From: Allodiplogaster sudhausi
Lineage: Eukaryota; Nematoda; Chromadorea; Rhabditida; Diplogasteridae
Length of the DNA stretch: 64,000 nucleotides
Assembly (NCBI GenBank): GCA_945643635.1
Contig: CALZFC010000081.1
Span: 1,067,501 to 1,131,500, forward strand
Direction: 5' to 3'
Shown here: piece after piece, positions 52,350 through 64,000 of the stretch
Position numbering within the stretch: the first letter of the stretch is position 1
Layout: each line of letters begins with the position of its first letter
Program-made: the position numbers and the translations under genes
The notes under the pieces: model-generated
Told to the model about the DNA's origin: nothing
The model's input: only the letters and a program-made list of their open reading frames with translations
Database searches by the model: none

Positions 52350-53229
52350 CTGGAAGGGGAAGGAAAACCCGCCGCTTCGTCACCCAACCATTCATTTCTC
52401 CGCTAGCTGAATCAACAGCTTTAACCTGATGAAGGTTATCGTGAGCTATCGTTGCTCGGGAGTATAAATTTTGCATGTCCGTTTCTCTCTCACTCTCTCA
52501 CTCTCTCCCTTCCTTTCCTTCCGTCCGTCTCTCTTTCTCTCACTCCTCCTTTTCTCTTTTCCCACTTCTTTTTCTTTCGCTCCCTCTTCCTCTTCATCAC
52601 TCTATGATTTTCTTTAGCTTTATATTTCCCCTTTCTGTAAGACATAGAACCTTTCTTATTCGTCAACATAAGAAAACCTTTCTTGCAATCACTAACCATA
52701 AGCTTTTTTCATATTTTCTAGAAAAGGTGACTGCAAATCTTCCAGGGTGACCTTGCGCTGCACTCCTTTGGAAAGATCCTTTCCGGTGTCACTACTTACG
52801 TTTTTCACTCTGTTTCTCCAACTCTTTTTTTTCTTACTCATTTTACATTCTTCAACATCCATTTTCTTCCCCTCCCTCCAGATCCGCTCGTCTTTCTCGC
52901 TCTTTTTTATTTTTCTGCTTTCTTACTTTGTCTCTTCTCTTTCCCCTTGTTTTCTGTCCTTTTCCATTGTTCTCTCACTTCCTTGTTCACTCTCTCTCTC
53001 TCCCTCTCTCTCTCTCTCTTTCTCTCTCTCTTCTCCTCTCTCTCTCTCTATCTTTCTCTCTCTTCTCCTCTCTCTCTTCTCCTCTCTCTCTCTTCTCCTC
53101 TCTCTCTCTTCTCCTCTTTCTCTCTCTCTCTTTCTCTCTCTGACTTCCTCGTTCTCAATGCCTCTCCCTTGTTCCCTCTCTTCTCTACTCAGCCCATTAA
53201 TCTTTTCCTCGTCATCTATCGCACTCGTC

Positions 53230-53312
53230 CACCACAATCACAAATTTACGACTTTTCTCACTTGGCGCATTATGCATGATGCGCCTTTGAGAAAAGCCGG
53301 AATTGTGGTCAT
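53230..53312. other. Long imperfect hairpin bordering the 53.3-kb minisatellite
   Basis: ACCACAATCAC ... ACTTTTCTCACTTGGCGCAT faces ATGCGCCTTTGAGAAAAGCC ... AATTGTGGT around a TTATGC-type centre. Arms are about 40 bp with a few mismatches. MITE-like or a structured repeat boundary. Confidence 0.7.
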
Positions 53313-53339
53313 GAAAGGAGAAAGAAAGAGTGGGAGAAA

Positions 53340-53930
53340 GAGAGGGTGAGAGAAGAGAAAGAGAGGGTGAAAGAAGAGAAAGAGAGGGTGAGAGAGGAGA
53401 AAGAGAAGATGAGAGAAGAGAAAGAGAAGGTGAGAGTAGAGAAAGAGAGGGTGAGAGTAGAGAAAGAGAAGGTGAGAGATGAGAAAGAGAAGGTGAGAGA
53501 AGAGAAAGAGAGGGTGAGAGAAGAGAAAGAGAGGGTGAGAGAAGAGAAAGAGAAGGTGAGAGATGAGAAAGAGAGGGTGAGAGAAGAGAAAGAGAGGGTG
53601 AGAGAAGAGAAAGAGAGGGTGAGAGAAGAGAAAGAGAGGGTGAGAGAAGAGAAAGAGAGGGTGAGAGAAGAGAAAGAGAAGGTGAGAGTAGAGAAAGAGA
53701 AGGTGAGAGTAGAGAAAGAGAAGGTGAGAGTAGAGAAAGAGAGGGTGAGAGAAGAGAAAGAGAGGGTGAGAGAAGAGAAAGAGAGGGTGAGAGAAGAGAA
53801 AGAGAAGGTGAGAGTAGAGAAAGAGAAGGTGAGAGCAGAGAAAGAGAAGGTGAGAGTAGAGAAAGAGAGGGTGAGAGAAGAGAAAGAGAGGGTGAGAGAA
53901 GAGAAAGAGAGGCGAGAAAAGGAGATGGAT
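53340..53930 (+). repeat. 21-bp purine minisatellite
   Basis: About 28 copies of GAAAGAGAGGGTGAGAGAAG(A), with AGGGTG/AAGGTG and AGAAGA/AGTAGA variants. Because 21 is a multiple of three, all copies read the same heptapeptide (VREEKER-like), producing a 200-codon open frame that I judge non-genic. Confidence 0.95.
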
Positions 53931-54476
53931 CTGAGAGAGTTTTGGCGTATTGAAACGTATTGAAGAGGGAGTGATAAAAGCTGCGGACTGGGCGCAGAGA
54001 GAGAGCGTGAGAGAGAGTGGGAAAGTGAGAGATAAGGAGGAGAGAAAGATAGGAGAAGATAGGAGGAAGTGATTCAGCCTGGGGCTTTGCCAAGAGGAAG
54101 TGTGCCGTAGAGCAGAGGCTCGCTCTTTCCACCAGCAAAAGACAAGGAGACCGCAAGATGGGCAAACAGAAACACGATCTGGTCATAGCTTCACTGAGCA
54201 GAAGAGGGAGAGAGAGAGAGGGAGCGAGAGAGAAAGAGAGAGAGAGAGGGAAAAGAGAGAGAGAGAAAGAGGGAGCAATGGAGAGAGTGACAGAGAGGAG
54301 TGGACAAACCAGCAGGCCAGCCCTAATCATATGTGCGGCATCCTCTTCATCCTGCACATGAATCTACATCGCAGCTCAAGCTTTGCCATCGCTCTCACTA
54401 ATATTCTTGTGCTCTCTCTCTCTCTCTCTCCCACTCACTCCCTTTGCCCTCTCCCCCTCTCTCTTTCTCTACCCCC

Positions 54477-54510
<34 letters not shown>

Positions 54511-57500
54511 GTCGCACTCTTTTCTCTCCCTCTTGCTCGTTCTCGATTCCTTTCCCTCCCTTTCATCTTGCCTGCCACCTTTTGGGGAGCTGTCCACACT
54601 CTCTTAACAAGATCAGAAGACTGCTAAAAGTGATTTAAGGAAGGATAGAATCATCGCGGTATTACGAAGAAAAGTTCATCGTCAGCATCTTCAGCTACTC
54701 TAAGAAGAGCTTCTCTCTCGTCTCTCCCCATCTCCTTCTCCTCTTTCATGTATAATGCCATCCCATCTTGCTCCATTGTCAACAGCTTTCTCACTATTCT
54801 AATCTTTCATTTTGATAATCCATCGAAACCTTGCTTCTATGCTGGTATTCTGATTTTCGCTGGTATTGAGATTAGACGGAATAAGAATATATGATTGTTG
54901 TTAAGGGTTATGACTCTTCTACCAATTGACACCGCGTAGCTTTTAAATAGTTATTTAGACATGAGACCTTTACGTACCAAATAGCTGTTTATAAGAAATT
55001 TATTTTTAAATATGACAGTAAAAAAGAAGTCCGTTATCATTTCATACCTTGAATTTAGGCTGTAAGCTATTAAACCTTTCCCTGTGATCGCAGAAATTGA
55101 CTAGCTTTGAGGAATCAATGTTTAAAGCCAACTTTAATTGCTATTCGAAATTGTCCTGTTGCTAAAGTTGAAAAAAAATATATTAAAGGGAGGGAAAGGG
55201 GAACATGAGCCATAGGCAGTGCGATTTCAGTTTGTTCTATTCGGCTTCTACATCTTTCGTCTTGCCAAGAACACAGATTTTCATAGAATATCCTTGCTCA
55301 ATGATAACTGCAATGAAGATTTTACCATGTATAAAAGTCAGCATGCTTATTGTTAATTACTCGAAGAAGGGTTGTTGCGACAGAAGAATTGATGGGTTTG
55401 AAGGTGCGCATTACTATAAGAGTCAGATACCTTGAAGGGACCGGCGAGAGTGCTGCCCGAGGCCGTGACTGGCCTTGCCGTATTTACCCACTCCTTTCTT
55501 CGAGAATGGGAGCGGCAACTCGGCTTAGCAACGCATTCTCAGAGAAGAGTCAAGAGAATCCAAAGTGATGTAGAGAAGGAGTGTGATAGAGAGAGAGAGA
55601 ATGAGAATAGAGAGAGAGAGAGAGCGAAAGAGGAGAGACAGTGGTGAGAGTTGCTGACCATTCGCGTGCAAGACTGTAATAGAGACATGACTGGCTTGGA
55701 TACTGTAACGCGCTCAGAGATGGCGAGAGGGAACAGTATTTTCTGATTCTGTCGAGCATTGCTCTCGTTTTTCCTCGAGTATTTATGAAGCAAGAAGAAA
55801 TTCATTTCTTTCACATAAAAATGGTGTTGCAAATCAAAAAAAGCTTAATGGTTAGGAGGTTAAGAAATGACATATTGTAAAATGGTTCGAAAAGAAAATG
55901 AAGTAATGGTAGTGGAGAGACGTGCGGTTAATGGCACAGCGACGCAGATGTTCCTTCTTCTTCTTCTCTTTCTCCTCACGCTCCTCCTCCTTCCTTCTAT
56001 GTATTTCAAACACACAAACAGTGTGCCCACTTACTATTTATCTTACAAATATTTGGTCTCTGTTTCTCCTGCCGCTCTCTCTTTCTCTTTTGCATTCTTC
56101 CTCTTCCGTTCTTCTCTTTTGCTAACTTAGCTTTGTATGTTTTCTCTCTCCCTCATGGTGTACATATTTGTCCTGCAAAATATGTACGTGTGATTTTTGT
56201 CTGGCACTGCATTAGATGAGAGAAATAAAAGGAGACAAGGAGGCCAATTTAGAGAGAAGAGTAAAGCGACGGAAGCGTGGACAATGACGAATGAAATGTA
56301 CGAACGAAAAGTGCGTAGAAAGACGATTCTTCTGTAGCGGTGTTCGATTGGTCCATTCATCACCTAGCTCTTTTTTTTTCTTCATTGCCCTTTTCTCTTC
56401 TCCTTCTCTGCTACCTCCACATTTGCTCGTTTTCTCTCTTTGCAAGAGCGCATTTCTAAATTGGATTCTTAAGATCCCCGTGGAGATTGCCCCATTTCCG
56501 GTGGAAAGGTGAGATGGTGCTCAGCAGTGGAAGTGGAGTAGGGCCTCGTTGAGTGACCGGAGTGAGTGATGAGGCAGAGAAAGAGAGGAAGAGATAGAGA
56601 GAGAGAGGGAGAGAGAGAGGAGCAGTGGGATGAAGAGGACGAAGAAGAGAAAGAGGAGAAGGAAGTATTGAGGTAGGCGGCCGCCAAAAGGAACTTTCGA
56701 GAGGGCAGCACTCCTTCTTGAGCACGTAACGGTGACGCGAAGCAGCAAGTTGCTGATCCTCTTTTTCCCGTCTCTCTCTCTCTCCCTCTCAGTCCTCTTA
56801 CTCCTTCTCTTTCTTATCTTTTCTTCTCCCCCTCTGTCTTACTTTTCTAATGTTCTCTCAATTGTCTCTTACATCTTTCGTTGTTTCGAAGGAGTTATCT
56901 CTTACCATTTTACAAGTCCTCAGCGAGGCAGAATCCCTCTCTACTCCCGACTTCCTCCATCCCATTCTAACTCCTGCAATTTCCCATTCGTTCTCCTTCC
57001 CGTCGATTCCACATATTTTCTGACTTTTCCCGTCTCTCATTTTCTAACCCTTCTATCATATCTTTTACTCTACCGTCTTTCGATCATCTTTCGTAGTTCC
57101 CTCTCAAACCTCTTCGTCTCTCTATTCATTTCTATCACTCTCTCTCTCTTTCTCGGTCCTTTCTCAATCCCCTTCTCCTGAGCCGTGCTGTCAAAGGTCG
57201 ATTTGTTCAAATATTTGCAGAGTCCTCTCGTAAAGGGTGACGGGAAGAGGAGAAGTGAAGATGAGTGGAAAGAGAGAGTGGGAGAGGGAGAGACAGAGAA
57301 AGAGAGAAAGAGGGAGAGATTGGAAGAGGGAGAGAGAAAGAAAGAATAGGACGGAATGGCATGGAAAGGTAGGATGAAGGGGCAACTGACTGCCAGGTAC
57401 GGGAGAGAGGATCAAGTCTCCTCCCATGCCTCTTTGCCATCTCTTGCCTACGGTAGACTGGTAGTCAATTGGGCTGGAAGAGAAGAGAGGGGAGAGCGAA

Positions 57501-58624
57501 GAAAGAGAGAAAAAGTTAAAAAGAAAGAGTTAGAGTGATAGGTAGAGGGAGAATCATGATCTTAAGAAGAGACGGCATAGAAAAAGAGAGGATAAGTAAA
57601 AAGTGAAGCTGCCGATCATTTCAAATCGCTTTAGTCATCTTGCCATGAATCCACTTCATCTCACATGCGTTGAAAAATTTTCGGGCGTTTATTCATTATT
57701 AAATAGCCCAAGATAGGAAATTAATACTTTTGAAAATATTTAAGAACATTTCGAATCGAATGCTAAACATCTGGCAAAAACGTTTGAGAGTGAGAGGAAG
57801 GGGGGGGGGGTCAGGCATTAAAGGATCGAGGAATCAAGCAGACAGGGGAGGACAGGGAATAGAAGGGGCAGAGTTTAGTGAGCAAAGCTTATCTTACTAT
57901 ATCAGTCTTCTCTTTAAAACCGTCACAAGCGTTTGCACAACTCCCTGAAAGAATGCGATTCAATTCCAAAAGTCAAACTTGGAATTTTTAAGAATGAAAG
58001 TTACGTTATTAGCTAGGTCACAGTTGCAAAAAGCTCATTGAAAAGATAACTAATCAATGATATTTACCGAATGTTATCCAAGCTCATTGAGCCAAGTTAT
58101 CATATACAAAGTGACTAGTTCCAAGATAAAAAGAGAAAGCGAGGAGAACAAACAATCATGTTGAATATGCGGCATTGTTCAATTGTTGTCATTATGATGA
58201 TTGAGAGTAGAAAGAGAGAGAGAGATAGAGAGCGAGAGAAAGAATGTGTGCTAGAGAGAGACGAGATGAGAAATAACAAAGAGATACCGGAGATATTGTG
58301 CAGAAGATGGAAATGCATGAAAGAGAAAAGAAAGGCGTAGAGTCAGAGCTCGATCAGCAAAAGAAGGGAGTGGGGAGGGGGAGGCAGAAGGCATCTTGGT
58401 GAGAGAAGTAACCGTCCTTTTCCATTATGAGGTATTTACACATCGAAGAACCAAGCAAATAAGCATGAGAAGAATGAAGAAAAGCCATAGCATTCTTAAT
58501 GCCGTCACAAGTTCGCGGCAGAATGAGGATTTGTTGAGCTGCAAGTGATTTGTATTCCTTTCTTTAATTGGTTTAAACCGCTATTTTACAATGGAAAAGA
58601 CAAGCGCAAGGAGGAGTGACAAAC

Positions 58625-62327
<3,703 letters not shown>

Positions 62328-62957
62328 GGAATGGAAGCGATAGAGAAAAGTACAAGACATATATGAATGCATGTGCATACATTCACATGTATGTTGGCCT
62401 TAAAGGAGGCGAAAACTCAAAATTTTCGCTATTAGGATGATTCTGTGGATGTGTCCGGATTGAGCTTGCGAATGCATTAGCAAAAAGCTACTTTTCTAAA
62501 CTAAAAGTTAAAGGAGTATTTTCCATCTGAAATGTGTTGCCTGAACCTAAGGGAATAGTTAGTGTGTTGCACAGAACTTTAAATTTAACAGTTGTCGCCA
62601 ACTAAATTTCGGACTAAAACGCTTGTCGGAGAAGAGTTGACCAGTTAGGGGTGAAATATGGTTCCATAGGCCGTGAAATATATGCCGACACATGCACAAT
62701 TCACTACTAGACGCAAACCGCTAAATTAAAATTGTCCTGGAAAATGCTTGCTTTACGAGAGCAAGGATCTTGGCAAATTGCCATTGCTCATAAAAGATCA
62801 GGCATTTCGTGTTAGGAGTTAACGACTTTCAAGCTCCTTAAGATTCCTTTAAAAATTTAAATGTGAAAAGCATGACGATGGCAAGGAAATATTAAAATAA
62901 TGAAAAGAGTAAAGAGAAAAAGAAGAAGAAAAAGGGTGAGAGTGAGTGAGTGAGAGT

Positions 62958-63003
<46 letters not shown>

Positions 63004-63178
63004 AGAATGAGAGTAAGAGAAAGATAGAAGAGTAAAGCGCCTTGGGGATCTCTTCCATGTCATCGATTGCTCTTGCAGAGTGGTCCTCCCCTTTCTTTGC
63101 TTGGAATGGCCAGGGGCATCCAGAAGGAATGAAGCAGACGCATGCACACACGTGAGAATACACAGAGAAGGTCAACTT

Positions 63179-63225
<47 letters not shown>

Positions 63226-63554
63226 GAGAGAGCAAGAGACAGCGAGAGAGTCAGAGAAGAAGAATCAGGGATCTGTGTTTAGCAGCAACAAATATTTAGC
63301 CAAGCTATTGCGGAGAGGAGGGACGCAAGAAAGGAAGTAAACGACTGGACAAGCAAAGAAACAAGAAAAGATCGGAGAACGTAACAAACCAATGAGTGGC
63401 AGGAATGAGACAAGAGACTGACTAAGGGAAGGGGCGCTAATTGGAAATGAGAGGGGGAGGGAGGGGAGAGTCACGTCACTCCTCCAGCCACGTACGGTAG
63501 CATAGAATGAGACAGACCGGATCAGCAGTTGACACCAAGAAACGGAGGCAGGCA

Positions 63555-63616
<62 letters not shown>

Positions 63617-64000
63617 GAAGTTAGGGAAGTGAAAGTCAGAAGAGAGAGGAAGAGAAAGAAGGAAAAGAGGGGGAGGCAGAATGAAAGCGATGGCTCGTGG
63701 CTGAGAGAGACAGCGATCGAGTCGGGAGACCAGCTTTGTCCCTGCCACAAAGGCACTGAACGGCACTGTCGACGTGCAAACAGTGCCAGCTCGAGAGAGA
63801 CGAGAGAGTGTGAGAGAAAAGAGGGAGAGATGAGAAGAGAAGAAGAGAGACTGAGGGAAGAGAGAGAGAGAGCGTAGAGAATAGAAGAAATTTAAGGGCC
63901 GTGGGGAAGACAGAGGAGGTAAGGGAAGAATAGTCAGCGACAGGTAAATGTAGAGGAGAGAAAGAAAGACAGAGAGAAAGAGAGAGAGCGCGAGAGAAAG
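62328..64000. other. GA-rich upstream flank of FoxA
   Basis: AT-rich DNA to about 62900, then (GA)n tracts at 62960-63000, 63185-63225, 63560-63620 and 63955-64000. No exon recognised. Regulatory sequence for FoxA is expected here, but no specific site can be named. Confidence 0.5.

Larger units (their letters stand above)
52350..58624. other. Repeat-rich spacer, no convincing gene
   Basis: CT tracts (53000-53140, 54413-54510), GA tracts (54205-54280, 56579-56620, 58215-58250), a 21-bp minisatellite with an adjacent hairpin, and plain AT-rich DNA (54650-55550, 57600-58150). Open frames are low-complexity or short, with no splice-supported conserved protein. Confidence 0.55.

Noticed and set aside
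53212..54357. 381-codon minus-strand open frame (Leu/Ser-rich) and the 205-codon plus frame
   Set aside because: Both derive from the 21-bp minisatellite, whose unit length is a multiple of three; no splice or start context.

Overview
The window is nuclear DNA of an animal. It carries an intron-rich FoxA gene, a cytosolic Hsp90 gene ending in MEEVD, a full-length MAPKBP1/WDR62-type WD-repeat gene, a secreted/membrane-type ENPP gene, FAM50 and a globin. Genes are compact: most introns are 40-110 bp, with canonical GT-AG borders plus a few GC donors. Spacers and introns are full of purine/pyrimidine repeats, (GA)n on one strand and (CT)n on the other. I cannot fix the phylum from sequence alone; a small-genome invertebrate is the reasonable reading. 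There are no prokaryotic operons, and the genes are functionally unrelated neighbours.

Layout. 1-2215: a foldback-like element, two long inverted arms built of tandem 73-88 bp units around a ~650 bp core. 2312-4712 (+): ENPP-type phosphodiesterase, 5' exons missing from the window. 4834-6873 (-): FAM50/XAP5, nine exons. 6874-7289: a divergent promoter with heat-shock elements. 7290-10285 (+): Hsp90, eleven exons. 10286-11828: no gene seen. 11829-25358 (-): MAPKBP1/WDR62-like gene, about 33 exons chained in consistent reading phase, about 1,460 aa. 25359-34800: mostly simple repeats, MITE-like elements and one weak minus-strand gene fragment (31.46-31.80 kb). 33.5-36.1 kb: mobile-element remnants, including a Merlin/IS1016-type transposase fragment split by a perfect 99-bp inverted repeat. 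36836-41547 (+): a Ser/Pro-rich, then coiled-coil protein. 41577-43653 (-): a two-domain globin, 390 aa in eleven exons. 46345-52349 (+): a long coiled-coil protein. 52350-58624: repeats, no convincing gene. 58625-62327 (-): FoxA. 62328-64000: GA-rich DNA upstream of FoxA.

Most noteworthy: the tandem two-domain globin whose second domain lacks recognisable haem-contact histidines; the foldback element and the palindromic Merlin remnant; introns of several genes made almost wholly of sense-strand (CT)n; two tandem duplications that each copy an intron 3' end (FAM50 and Hsp90); and a short-isoform stop plus AATAAA inside an alternatively spliceable WDR62 exon. Exon edges were read by eye from splice motifs, reading phase and family conservation; expect errors of a few bases. 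Family identities come from remembered conservation patterns, with no database search.
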